Positions 25,831-39,060 of a stretch of 64,000 nucleotides of DNA are shown here, piece by piece. Each line of letters begins with the position of its first letter. Position 1 is the stretch's first letter. Both the position numbers and the translations under genes were made by a program. This DNA is from Otis tarda (Eukaryota; Chordata; Aves; Otidiformes; Otididae): NCBI GenBank assembly GCA_026413225.1, contig CM048576.1, positions 3,232,501 to 3,296,500 on the forward strand, written 5' to 3'. The notes beneath the pieces are model-generated. The model was given only the letters and a program-made list of their open reading frames with translations. It did no database searches and was not told where the DNA came from.

Positions 25831-28800
25831 TTTTTGGTTTTTTTTTTTCTGGTTTATGAATGAATGTAATCCTTTTGTGGAAAGGGAGGTGTCAGCTTGG
25901 ATGCTTTGGTCTTCAGTTTTTGGTGATGATTAGTAACAGAAACAGAGGATGCTGTGAAGTCCTGTTAGAGCTAGGCTGTGCCCAAACTGGGCAAGCAGCC
26001 CCAGCAACTGGCCACGTTCTCATCAGATCCTGGAGCCTGGGAAGTGTGGGAGATGCGGGTACCTGGGGAGCAGGGCGCAGGAGCCAGACCCCGTATCGTG
26101 CCCGCGGGAGCGATGCTCCTGGCTGTGAACTGGCTGCAGCCGCTCGTCTCTACCTCATGATGAATCCCAGATGATTTCTCAGCCTGAGCTGGGCAGTCAC
26201 TCACGTTAGATTATAAACTGGAACTTTTACAGGCTGTATGTGGGGTTTGTGGTTTCCTTTCCCTCTCTCCGTCTCCAAAGTCCATGATTCTTAATAAATC
26301 ATCCTATAGCCTGAGCTGAGTCTTGCTGTTTTAAGTTTAACTAGCTTATTTTTTTGCTGATAAGCCAGACTTTGAATTCTTCTCGAGATCACGGGTTGGG
26401 GCCGGTAATATCAAGAATGAGAGGCTGTTAATCGTGATATATCATGTGCCAACGGGAACAACACAGAGTGCTCGCTGTGAGCAGCGCGTTTCCCTTATAT
26501 CAGCGTTTACAGGCGGAGCTGGTGGGAGGGAAGAGCCAGGCTCCCGTCGGATATAAATCAGATTTATATCGGAGCCGGCTCAACAGAATTGCAGGGCAGA
26601 GCTCTAAGTTATGTGCAAAGGGCAAGGGGACAATGGACTCTGGCAGGAAAATGTTGTAGCGTGCACCTCTTTCTTAGACTGAGTGTGTGCAAGCAGCTTG
26701 TGAAGGCTCTGAGCCTGACTTCCCTCCAAATTTCTACTCTTGTACCATCTGCAGTCCAAAGAGACCCAAATCCCCCAAAGGGTGGGACTTGAAGGGTGGA
26801 CCAACGTACAGGGAGAATCTGCTACGCCCTCTTGTTTCTCTCATTATTTTTTACCACCACCCTGTCAGCACATAAATTACTTTTCCTTGACTGCTCCAGA
26901 CAAACATGGTACTTTTTCAGATCCATCACAGCCTGATCCATGTTCTCCCAGCCAGTCCCTGAGCTCCTCTCCCGGTATCACTGTTGACTTTGGCCAACTT
27001 CTACATAGATGCATCTGCTCAACCCATCTCCTCCTTAGAGCCCAGGCCGGCTCCTGCCACATCCCATAGAGAGAGAGGTTTCCAAGCTGTATTCCTGTGG
27101 GATTAACCCTGCAAAGATCTGTGTAGCATGCAGCATCGGTCGCCCTTATCAGAAGAGGGATGGGCCCAGGTCTAGGTAGAGCAGCTTTCTGGGGGGGTTT
27201 GCACCCAGATGGCTTTGCTGGTGGAGGAGTCCTCCCTTGAGGCATGTCATGGAAAGAATGGATTTATCAAGATTAAAAGCAGTCTTGATGAGAACATCCA
27301 GGAGATGTGCGTGGGGATGTGGTTAGCAGCATTGCTCCCCCACTGCTAACAACTGGTACCTGGCACCCAGCCCCTTCCACCCCAATCTGTCTTTGGGCTG
27401 GCTGTGAACCCCCCAACCTGACTCATCCTCCTATGTTAGCCAAAAAAAACCCCATCCCTTCAGTCCCAGCATCCCCCAGAGATGCCCCTCGGTGCTGGAT
27501 GGTGCCGGCACATCTTTTTATCTTGTTTGGCCCAGCAGGACACAAATTCCTACTCCTTTGCTACAGGGGTGGGCGAGGGCGTGGAGCGTCTTGCTCAGCG
27601 CCCCTCTGCTCAGGAGGCGTCTTCCCAGTGTCACACAGTTTGCGGCATTGGAAATTTTACCCAGCTGGCGTCTGGAGATGGGCCAGGGTCTGTCCATGCC
27701 TCCGTGGGAAGACACAGTGAAGGCGTGCTCAGGCCTTTGGGAATTTGTCTCGCTTTCCCTTTCCTTTTTTTTTTTTTTTCCTCCTTTTGCTAGGGATATT
27801 TTAAACCACAAGGATGCCACTTGTGTTTTTCTTCAGTTTGGAAAGGTCAATGGCCGTGAGCTGTCCTGTCCTTGCTGCCAAAGCTACCACCACACACGGC
27901 ACCGACGCCTTCCCCTCGGCGACTTTTGCAGGAGATGGGTTTGGCTGGCACCGCCTCGGTGGCCGCGCTCCTCCCCGGTGAATCACGTTGGTGAGGATGC
28001 TGGCGGCATCCTCAGGATTTGCAGGGTTGATCCGGCTTGGTGGGCGCTGGCTCCCCCTCCCACCTCGCTCCAGCCATCGCTTCGTGAGTGAACTCCCAGG
28101 GTGGATCCCTTGAAGAGGGGGAGAGCTTCGTCACGTGGCTGCCGGTGGACGGACGCGTGTTTACCTTGGCCCACCGCGCCGGGTGGCTGCCGGATAGTTA
28201 TCTGAGTGATGAATTCATCTGCGCAGGGACCCCCAAATCACGGGGGCAGAGAGGAAGCATCTATTATAGTGGTTTGGCACAAGGGAGGAGGAATAACAGA
28301 GAGGAGACGGGCGGTTGTTGCACATCAAAGCCCCGGGCCTCTGCTTTCCTACCCTCTCTCCTGGATTTCATCGGACCATGGCAAAACTGCAGGCGCAAGC
28401 AAGTAGGCTTGCGTGTTAGAGGCTCGTGGCTTTGTCTGTGGGGAGAGAAGGGAATTTCTTAATTCCAGCATATTTTTTTTTTTTTGTCATGGGTGGAGAG
28501 CCCTACTGCAATCACTGAATGTGCTTCGGCTCCGGGTCACCGCGCTGCCCCGGGGAAATGCAGCATTGCGGCTCGGACCACGTGCGATGCCCAGGCGTGA
28601 GCATCCCCAGCTCTGTCCAGCCATGGGGCCGGGCTGCGGCTGCTCCTCATCTCATTTTCAGAGATCTGGACCCCTGTTCCTGCATGAGAGCTACATCGCT
28701 CTGATAAACGAGCCCCCTTTTTGTATCTAAACCCAAGAAACCCCAAGCTTATACCATCACCCCAAATTGTGTGATGGAGGGAACAGCCTCTTGCCGTGGT

Positions 28801-31800
28801 CACGCAGCCTCAGGATGGGTTGTGCGACGGTCAGAGAAAGCAAACCCCTCTGTCGCCTCGACTCGTCCCTTCCAGCTGCCAAATCGGAAGGGTCAGCAGA
28901 TCCGTCTGGACGTGCTGAAAGTCATCTGAGTGGTAGAGAAAAAAAAAAAATCTAAAAGAGGGGTCATGTTTCTTCTTCCTCACATCCCCAAAGCGTTCTC
29001 CACGAAAGGAGACCTTTTGCCAGCATTGTGCAACGCCGGCTCGTATTTTGCTTGAACTTTAGTCCTCCTTTCATCTATGCCACAGTAACCTCCAGGGGAA
29101 AGAGCCTTGCTTGTTCCCGGTTTCAGCTGCTATCAAAAAACCTTTCGGCTCCATCCCAGGCCATTGTTCTGGGTCCCGTCACCCGGGCCATCTGCATGGA
29201 AGGGCAAGCAGTCCTCCCTCGGAGCCGACACTCTCTGTCCCCGCAGGCTGCCAGCAAAGCCATCTTGCCAGATGGGTTGTAAAATCAGCATCAATAGTCC
29301 CACAAAAAGCCGCACCGAGCTTTCAGATATTTGTTTGTTTGCTTGTTTTGGCAAGAGGGGAAAAGGGGCCAAGTTTCAGTTTGGGTTAAACGTATCCCGC
29401 GTCCTTCGTCTGGCATTGTGGCTCCGACTGGAAAAACTGGTCCCTCGCTTCCTTCCCTGATCGGTGAATCGGGGTGGGGGGGGTAATGTGGGAAAAGGCG
29501 CGGTCCGTGTGTTAAGCGTTGTTGCTGCAGTTATTAATAGCCTCACTCTCCGGCAATCTCTGGATGATGGAAGAGTGGAAACTTTCCACCTTTTTGGAAA
29601 ATCGGGAGCAGGAGGGGAGGAAGAGGAGATTCACACAGGAAAGCCTGTCTCTCACCCCAGCCTTCCCAGTCGCCTTTTTGTTGGAAATTACGCCGAGCTG
29701 CCTGTAATAATCTCAGCTGGCTCTTCCCTGGAAGAAGCCTTTGCCGTCCCACCCTCCCGCTGCGCTTCCCCACCCCGCAGCGCTTCTTCCAGGGACGCCT
29801 CCAGCCCCGCCAGCTCTTCCAGGACCTCTCAAGAGGTTCACATGAGGCCAATGTGAATCTGTCTCGGCTGGAGTCAGGGAGTTTTTAGCAACAGGGGATG
29901 CAAGACTGGATATTGGGACTGGGGTCTGGCTGGGGTTTTCCACCACCATCCCCTCCTTTTCTTTTTTTTTCTTTTTTTTTTTCTTCCCCTCTCAGCTCCA
30001 GATTTATTAACCCCACAGGGTTAAGCCATCTCCTTGCGCTCGTGAGCTGTGTTTGCATTCAAGTTGAAGGGCGTGGAAGGGGACGAGGCAGACAAGTGCT
30101 GTATTAAGGACCTTAATTTAATGGCCAGGACAGTTCTGGGTGTGGATACAGGACCTCTGAGAGCATCCTCAAGGAGGTAAAGCAGTTCCTGTCTGTCTCC
30201 AACGTCTGCAGACAAAACCCACAATTTTTAAGCTGCTTTAAGGCAGCTGTAGACCAGGAAAAGTCATCCAAATGAGACAAAACTGCCTAAATTACGCAAA
30301 GATTCTTTCCAAACTTGCCCTCGCTTGGAGAAATCCTGATTTGCATCACTGGTCTTAAATCCTACAGGTGCCCTTGAAGAAACTGAAAGATAAATTTGAT
30401 CCAAAAAATCTAGAAAGACTAGGTTTTGGTGGATTACTTACTAAAATTCTATGTTTGTATAGAATTGTTACCTGTTAAACCAGGGTGTCCGTGTTCTGCA
30501 GACTTGACTAGAAAAGTGGGAATTTGGCCTGGAGGAAAGCATGGACACAAATAAAAGTAGAAAACACAAGGCTCCTACAAACCCCGCTCTGTATGTTTGA
30601 ATTAACGCGTGTCTCCCCTTCCTCCCCGACCCAGGAGCCACCACACTGCATCTCTTGTCTGCACGGCCATCGTCCTGACACCCGCTGCATGGTGGTACCA
30701 CCGTCCTGCCCGAGGCCAGGGATGGCCGTTGTGGTCCAGACAATGGTCGTGGAGCATGAATGGAAAATGATCTCCTGTGTTGGGTTGACAACCAACGCTG
30801 TGTTCCTCAGGCAAATTCTCAGCTCCTGGCTGAAGGGAGTGCTCCCACCCCAGGCAATCCCTGCTTCGATCTTCTTGCTGACTCCGTTGCATTTTCTTAC
30901 TGCTCCTGAATAATTCAGGACATTAAAAAAAAATAGAGGAAAGGGAAAAATATTCTTTTACAGCTTTGTTCACCCTGAATATGTAGGACACGGTGGGTTT
31001 TAGCCTTTTCACGTGCCACCTTTTTGCGTGTTGTCAAGAAGCAGGGTGTTAATTGGGGAATATGTCTGTATTGGGCACTATTTATGATTGTGGGAGCTCA
31101 GGATAAGGTTTTTTCCTAGCTGATGCTATCCAAAATTATTATATGCTCTCTTCTCTCCTTACCCAGCCAGCAAACCCCGTATCTGCCTGCCTCTGCGCAT
31201 TGCATCCCGTGGTGACACAGAGCAGGGAACAACCGTGGGAGACAAGCTGTGAAGAAAATAATCTGGCCTGTTTCTCGGCAAAAGTGCTGGGAGGAAGGGG
31301 CTGGGATGGAGGAGATGCGAGTCCTCTTCCAGCCCCTCTGCATCCACGGAGCTTGCTGGCTGTGTTATTCCAGTTTGCATACTGGTGTGGTCTGGGTGAC
31401 CAGAGCAGAGGGGCAGAAGGAGTTTGCGGAAAGACAGGATTTTTGCATGACAAAATATGTGAATTGCCAGACCCCTTTTCTCAGCTTTTCTAATATTTTT
31501 TTTTAAAGCACTTTTGAGGAATGTCCAAACATAGAAAACTTTAGCCCAAAAGGAATTTTATCCAAAGAATTTATGACCAACTTAAAAAGAGAAGGCAGAG
31601 AGAAGAAACCGAAAGCCAGATGTAACTACAGCCTTAGATGGCTTTTAGTTTAGTTTCAAATTTTGCAGGGGCTCTCACGGGGAACTGTCCGGTTTCTGCA
31701 ATGTCTGTAATCGGGTATTGAGGCAACCGTGAACTTTTGAGCACTTATTTCCTGGTCTTCTGCCCGTCTCCAAAAGGCAACATCTGACGGTCTGGTTAAC

Positions 31801-34235
31801 CTCTTGATTTTTAGATGCTGGTGTGGGGAAGAGAGCAGCAGGAATCGGCAATAATGCTGTGAAATCCCGAATCTGGGAGCTGAGAAACACCCCAAGCAGC
31901 GCATAGACCCGCTTCTCTTGAAGGCACCTCCTGGGAGCTTGGTTCTGGAGAAAAAAAAATATTCCAAATAAGCAGGTAAGCAATCTTTATACTTCAATGT
32001 GTACTTGCACTCTGTCACGAACTGATTTGGACACACAAGCAAACCTTTGCTTTGCTGAGGGAGAATCCAAGGTAGCTATGGGTTGGGGAGGAAAGGTGCA
32101 ATGCTTACAGTGGGCACAAATGGTTTTGGAGGAGTAACCAGACAACCACCCCCTAATAACCAGAGCCAGCTGCTGCAACACGAGCCAACTGTCCTTTGGG
32201 GAGGAGGGCGTCCTTGGCTAAACCTCTGTCAGCCAGGACGGGGGTCAGGGGTGAGGCTGAGATGCCCAAGGCACAGGATTTCCCCTTTGCAAATGAAATT
32301 TCCCTGTGAAATAAGGGATAATTAGCACCAGACAAGACCTTCGCACCTTCTCGACAAAGCATTCTCCACTGCTCCTTCTCCTTTGCTTTGAAGGGAGATG
32401 TGGCGCCCCAGCAGCGTTGCTGTTGGTGCACAAATTTGGGGGGCAGCAGCCTCCCCCTCTCTCCCCTGCCCTGCACCCCAAGCAGCAGCAGGGCCTGGTG
32501 TTCTCCAGCCTGTTCAGCTCTGCGTTTTGCCGGAGATTGTTATTAAGAAGTAAAGGCTCTGCCTTTTTATCATCCCTCTGAGCGTCTGTCTGATGTCATT
32601 CCGTCTGGCAACCCGGCGATCAAAAGAAGCTCCCCTGGGAGAAATTTCTCAAACAAACAGCCAGCGAGGAAAAAAAAAAGAAATAATACCCATTAAATAA
32701 AATAAAATACCAAAACCACGGCATCTCCCTGATAAATGAAAAGGCAGCATAACCTAGACTCCGAATGCCGAAAATTGCCTCCTACCATTCACCCAGAGCA
32801 GGGATGTAGCCTGCCCTGCCCTTACCTGGGTGATTATCCTTAATTGAAGCTGTTTCAGAGCCTGAGAGCATGAAGCTGGAGTCCTTTTTTTATTTTGGGG
32901 GGCTTTTTTTCCCTTGTATAAGGCATATGTATGCCCACAAAGCAATTCTGATATCTCTTTGATTTGTGTGGCACTGACAGAGTCCTGAGTGACCCGCTCA
33001 CCGGAATGGGGAAGACTGACGGAATTGAGCGCAACCTGAATCAAAGCTTCATCCCTCCCCGGACTGGGAAAAAGTCCCCTAAACACTGAGATGCTTCACG
33101 GCCGCGTTTTTGAAGGGAAAAATGACCAAACGGTGATTTGACTCTGGATTTGGAAAGCAGAGATAGGAGATAGGAATCGTTTTAGCCTGTCGGAGCAGAG
33201 TGTTTGAAGAGGAGCTGTCATGGAAGGGAGTGTATGCACTGGTGAAAAGCTGCCCGTTTGAGCCAGATCCCAGTTGGATTCTCTTGGATCCGTCGCTCAC
33301 GGCGTCTGTAGCCACGATTCCTCTTTGCAAGCCTCGTTCCCCTCTCGCTGTGCAAATCTCTCTGCCATTTTCTTCCCTCCTGCTGGGAGGTTTCGGGGCC
33401 TTCAGCAGAGCCCCTCTGATCCTTTTTTCCTGAAAAAAAAAACCCGCCCGCTCTTTGCTCAGCTTTGGGAAACTTCCCACCACCGACTCTGCCCGTCAGC
33501 AGCCGTAAAAACCGGGTCAGTTTTCATCGCGGGGGCCCAAAGCTTTTGCTGACAGCCTGAGGCTGGGGAGAGCATCCCGCAGCCCCGAAATGAGGCGTCG
33601 GCGGTTTCTCAGGGTCACCGCTGCATGGCAGAGACAAAACCCAGTGCGGCAGCTTCCCGAGGGAGCAGCTCCAGCAAAGCGAGGAAGGGGCAACGAGAAG
33701 CAACATCAATGCTCAACGAGCGTTTGTGAAATATGATGGCATTGTCCCCAGAGCATCCCTGCTGCCTGCAGCATCTCAGCCCTGGTCTGGGCTCTGGTAG
33801 TTCCAGGAATTTGCAGCAATCTCAGGTCACGCATCCACCATGTGTGGATAAATAACAATTTTGACGCGTTTCTGCTCTATTTCTGCTTGTCGCCGCCTCG
33901 ATTTCCCCTTGAATAGAGATTTTTTTCTCTGTTTCCTCCTCCACTGTGAAATCTCCATTTCCAGCCCTCTTAGGGGTGACCCTCAGACCCAGCCAAACCC
34001 TTTTGGGTCTCCCTTAAAGGGGCTGATATCTCTCACGCTTGGCGAGGGGAGCTGCAAGGTTTTTCCATCATCTGCTAATGATAGGAAAGCAACTTTTTAT
34101 TCCCTTTCTCCCCCTCCTCGGTCTTGGCAGGAAAGGTGGAATGCGGATCGTGAGAGGAGCAGCCACCTTTCAGGCCAACAGCTGCTTTTTGGGGGATGGG
34201 TTAGATAAATGTGCAGGATTTCCAATCAGCCCTAC

Positions 34236-34460
34236 ACATCCCGGCCAGAAAGCTTCACCGGAGCACGGGAATGGCTGACTCCGATACCGCCGCGTTCATC
34301 CCGGGCTCGCGAATCCAGCGCGACGGTACTGCTCAACAGCGTAGGACGCGAAGGAGAATGGCAGGGAATAAAACCAGGTCAGCTTGCTTTGGAAAGAGCC
34401 GAGACGCGGTGGGAGCTCCTCCAAGACATCTTTTGCCGCTTTTGGATGCTAGGGCTGTCC
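34236..34460. promoter_or_regulatory. Small CpG cluster
   Basis: About 17 CpGs in 34250-34360, including CGCGAATCCAGCGCGACGG. It sits in a + strand frame open from 34211 to 34843 that matches no family I know. The function is undetermined. Confidence 0.35.
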
Positions 34461-36293
34461 CCGCGGGAGGGACCAACCCAACTTCGAAGCACTTGCACGC
34501 AAGGCAAGACCGCGGTGGTGTGTTGTTTTGGTTTTTTTTTCCCCACTGCTTAGTGAAGGAGGAGCAGAGGTACAGCAGGGCTGCAGCTCGCACGGGGAAG
34601 GACGCGGCGGGCTCAGGAATGAAACTTTCTGGGTGTTTTCCCGTCAACCCATCGCTGTCACCCGCTTGGCCAGCCATCCGGTGGCGATGGGACACCCCGG
34701 GCAGCGGAAGGGCCACCCCAAAAGTAGATGCAACCCTGGGGAAGGAGGATTCGCAGCGGCGGGCAGGCTGGAGAGGAGCCGTGTCTCTGGACGGACAGAC
34801 AGACAGGCTCTGCCATCTCCAAAAGCCACAAGTGTGTCACTGAAGGACTTCTGTCACCGACACGCTGGGCAATAAGGCTTTGGGGGTGGACAGCCTCGCG
34901 CATGGAGAGATCCTGTGGGCAGTCTGGATTTCTTCTCCTCCTCCTCCTCCCCTTTTCCCATCCACCCACCCAACTTCACGTGCAGTGGGGAAGGAAAGAG
35001 CCTCGGGCAACCACACTGGGCGGAATTTCCATCTGGATACCGTGTAACACAGCCCAGGGAACGGCCAGGCGCGCTATCATCTTCCGCTCTCCAGAAATCA
35101 AAGCAAGTCAAGAGCTTTTTTCCCCTCTTGCCAAGGGCTCGAAATCCCATCAAGATCCAAAGCGTATCGTTCCAGTGGGAGATTTATACTGGGGGAAGGG
35201 GCAGAATTGGTTATTTGATGATTGAGTTGGGTTTTTTTTTTCTTAACATCCCCCTTCCCTCCCTCACTGTACAGCACAAATCCCCTTTCCAACACATGCA
35301 CGAGAGCAGAGCTGAACTGTTTGCACAGAAAACAGGTGATAAATCACGGGGCAATTGATTCAAACCATTCCAGGGAATGGGAAACACATGGACGGTCCTT
35401 TCTAATTAACTGTTTGATATGGCTGCGGTGAGTTTGGGTGTAGTTTCCAATGTTTTGCGTTTGGCTTGGCTCAGCCCTCTCCATGGTAACTGCAGTTTAC
35501 TGGAAAGTGAGAAAATCCTGCGTTCGAGAGAGCTGAAGTGACTTGGTACAGTTCTGCTCAACCACAATAAAACCAACCCCCCCCCCAAAAAAAGGAAAAA
35601 AAAAGTAAATACGGTGTTTCCTCTGTGGGGAACGTTCCCTTCTCTTGCTCTTTCCAGCTGGAAAAACAAAACTAAATAAAAGGTCCTTCTGCTTTATCTG
35701 AAAATCTCCACGTTCTGGTGGGTTCCTGGGCCCTGTTGCCCTCCAAGACACACGCTGAGGTTTGTGGGTCAGGCCAAGTCCCTCCGCCAGCTCTCCCACC
35801 CGTACGTAGACGCCCACCAAAGTACCCAAACCACCAGTCTATCACCCCTTCTCGGTCGCGCTGCCCACCCAAAAACCCAAGAAGGGTTAGGCTGTGGGTG
35901 TGCCAAGACACCCTTCCACCCATACTGCCTACCACGAGCGCGATGCAGGCACCCCACGGCCAATAAGGTTGGGATGTTAATATTTTTAATTGGCTTTTTT
36001 TTTTTTTCTTCCTCCTTCCCCCTTTGCACCACGACTCCCCGGGGCCCCGCTGGAACATCTGGCCAAGCCACCTCTGATTCCATTTATTGGCGGATAATTT
36101 ATTTGCGGATCAGCAAGGGAAAAGCGACCCAGCCGTTGACTGGAGGTATAGTGGTTGACCCTTCGGCGGTCCTTGCTCGAACACGGGGTTCGTTAGGTGT
36201 TTGGGGCCTGATCCAGACCCGAGGAAGTGAAATGCAGATCTCCCCTTTCAGATCCAGGGCTGTTAGATCTTGGTCCAAAACCACTGAGGGAAA

Positions 36294-36420
36294 TCAGTCA
36301 AATAAATGCTCGGTGAATATTATTACGTATTATTCATTCTTTGGGAATATTTTACAGTATTAATCACTCCTTGTCCATATTATTAAAGCAGCTTCCACTC
36401 AAAGAAGGAAATTAAATTGT
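36294..36420. promoter_or_regulatory. AT-rich motif island, candidate conserved enhancer
   Basis: Contains GAATATTATTACG, GTATTATTCATTC, CAGTATTAATCAC and CATATTATTAAAG. The section 36316-36340 is a near-inverted repeat. Confidence 0.3.
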
Positions 36421-38875
36421 AAAAACCAGTGTTTCTCCCTGTCCTTTTATCTTTTAGGCTCTTTTTTCCCCACCATGTCTTTCTTCCAACCTTTATTTTC
36501 AGCAACCTACAAGCTCAGGGTAAGGCAGAAGCATCCCAGATCCCGGCGTCCGAGTGGTTTAGTGCCGGGATGGTCATCTTAATCCGTGTTTTCCCCGTCA
36601 TCCTCCCTACTGCTTATTTGTTTCGTAGCTGTGAGCTCAACTCATCGCGTCTGAAAGGTGTCAACAGGCTAATACTCCCTTGTCAGCAGACTCTTCAAAA
36701 TTCTCTTAAGGCTTTCCAATTGCCGTGGATCCCGTTCAAATTCTGTTCCCCATCTTTGGCTAAAATTATCTAGCTTTCAAAAATATAAATGATTTTTTTT
36801 TTCTTGCACAATCAAAAGTGTGGGCTTATTTTTCTTTGAATCAAAATGCAGAGGCATTTTCCAAGGAGACATTTTGGAAAAAAATACTGAAAATTTTGCA
36901 AATTTTGCAGCCAAAAGCAATTGACCCTTTCCCCTGGGGAAGAGTTTCATTTACTTCTGGCATTGCCACGCATACCAGCGGTCAGCCCCATCGTACACGT
37001 GGCCAATCACAGCGCGTAAAATGAAACCAGGATACTTTGCACGGGCTTTTGGGAATGACAGCCAAAGCCTGAGCCGCGCAGGGGAATGCGTCGGCGCAGA
37101 AACCCCTTCTTACGTGCACGGCGCAAGGCAGCGCAACAAATCCTGCCTCTTTGCCAGCGCCCATGGACCGGGAGCTGAAGCGGTGATGGAAATGCTTTTT
37201 CCTAACGTGCACCGCGCTGATGGGACTGCGGTGGGGAGACGCCTTCCCTCCCGGGGGCTGTTTGAGCTCTGGTAAGGTCTGATTTTGGCTTGTGCCCATG
37301 AGATGCCGGAGGAGGATGGCAGGAACTGCCCACCTTTCTGGGCTCACAACGGAGGTTTCCTTTCCACCTGCACATCAGATCTCCCAGCTCTGGCTCTCAC
37401 GGGGGATTTTCAGCTGTAATGAGATCAGCTTTTCCTGCTTATAACCAAATCCAAATGATTAAATAAAAAAAAAAATTTAAAAAATGAAATCCAAGCCAGG
37501 AACAAAGTCACCACATGCTTGGTAGGGTTTCAGGATGGGTTTCAGCCCTACTGCCCTTTGTATTTTAATTTTGACCAGGGGATTATGCAATGAAGAGGCT
37601 GTTTATAGAAATTAACTTTTTCATTAGACATCTATGCTTACTGATGGATCTTTGGACAGAGAGTGAGCTCTGAATGACGGTGGATATTGACTTCTGCAGT
37701 TTCTTTGAAATCGTGGGCTTCCCAGCCCCGTTAACAACTTACTCCTTTATGGTGAAATGGTTGGGAACCAAAAGAAGGAGAATCTCCTCCAGTCCGGAGG
37801 GATGACTGGCTGCCATTTGCCAGTCCAGCACTGAGTTACTGTGTGACCTTGGTCGCGTCACCTCACCTCCCTTGTCTCCCCTGTGAAAGATGGCTTGAGA
37901 TGCTGCCACTTCCAGATGAACAGCCCGCGGAAAGCCAAGGATCACTATTTTTAAAGACAATAACCCTAGTGATGTTTTCTTCACAGGCTCTTTCTGCGTT
38001 CCTGTGTTTCTAAATCCTCAGCCCTTTTAATTTCTTGGGAAAGCATCTGGTTTCCAGCTCTGGGTCTCTCCAATCTGTCATTTTCCACAAATATACAAAC
38101 ATCCTTTTTTTTTTTTTTGGATGATGGATTAGGGCTGCACTTCAGCTTAGATCGCACAGCCCAGACTGGAAGAGGGGGCTTTGAAGTCATGAAAATCTCA
38201 CATTCCTGTACTGCCAGCAGAACACAGCGCACAGGAGAGACGTACACGCTGGGAAACACAGACCCTGCCTCGTTTATGCTGCTCCAGCATCGTCCCTTAT
38301 AACATTACACATTGGGTTAATTCAACTAAAGGGCACCGTTACCCTCTGCTTCCTCTGTGATAAGATACAGTACAGAAATACTAGCAAGCCCTGTCATGAT
38401 TTTCTGCCGATTTACTCGCCGAAGCTGTAAATCAGCACTTGTCAGAAGCTTGAGTTACGCGCCTGGGCTGGAGATTGATGGAGCCAGCTGCCAGGAGGAA
38501 TTACCAAGCGGTAAACTTGAGTCCAAAATCATTGTTTTAGGCCTTGGAGCGAGGTAGAATGTTCAGGTGATTTATACGGGAGGAAACGGCTTTATGTCCC
38601 TTTCAACTGGAGTCCTGGATCCTGCCAATAATTGAATTTAAGCTCTGATCTCACCAGTACGATAAGGTTTACGGATGAAGCCCTGCCCTCAGTGGAAGAT
38701 TTTTGCCGTAGTCTTCCACCGAGCAACCTTGTACCCAGCACACACTTGCTGTCTGCTTTTCCTATCCTGCCTTTTTCCATGTATTTTAGACTCTGCAAAG
38801 CGGAATGGGGTCAGTTAGGAAAAGAAGGCCCCGTGTCGTGTACGAGAAGTAAATAGTGAGTTAATAAATAAGGTG

Positions 38876-38889
38876 CCAGCAGATGGTGC
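38876..38889 (+). promoter_or_regulatory. CTCF-like motif
   Basis: CCAGCAGATGGTGC matches the CTCF core CCASYAGRKGGCRS at all but one position. Confidence 0.28.
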
Positions 38890-39037
38890 TCAATAATTTG
38901 CAGCATCCTTGCAGGGGTGAAGCGGTCCATCCCCAGCGAAAGGCTGTTCAGAAGGAGGATTAAAAAGAGAGCAGGTGCCGGCTACGTGGGCACCCAGCCC
39001 TCAAAGGATGCTCCAGCCTGCAAAGTGCCCCGTGATT

Positions 39038-39060
39038 AAAAAAAAAAAAAAAAAAAAAAA
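39038..39060. repeat. Poly-A tract (23 bp)
   Basis: Homopolymer run. The sequence to its left does not resemble a known element to me. Confidence 0.97.

Larger units (their letters stand above)
14792..33000. other. Gene desert, middle part
   Basis: No recognisable gene. Scattered homopolymers (16583, about 18260, 19311, about 21932 and a T/A run at about 24954-24973), an orphan CpG island at 22.3 kb and AT-rich islands at 15.4, 19.7 and 25.8 kb. Confidence 0.7.
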
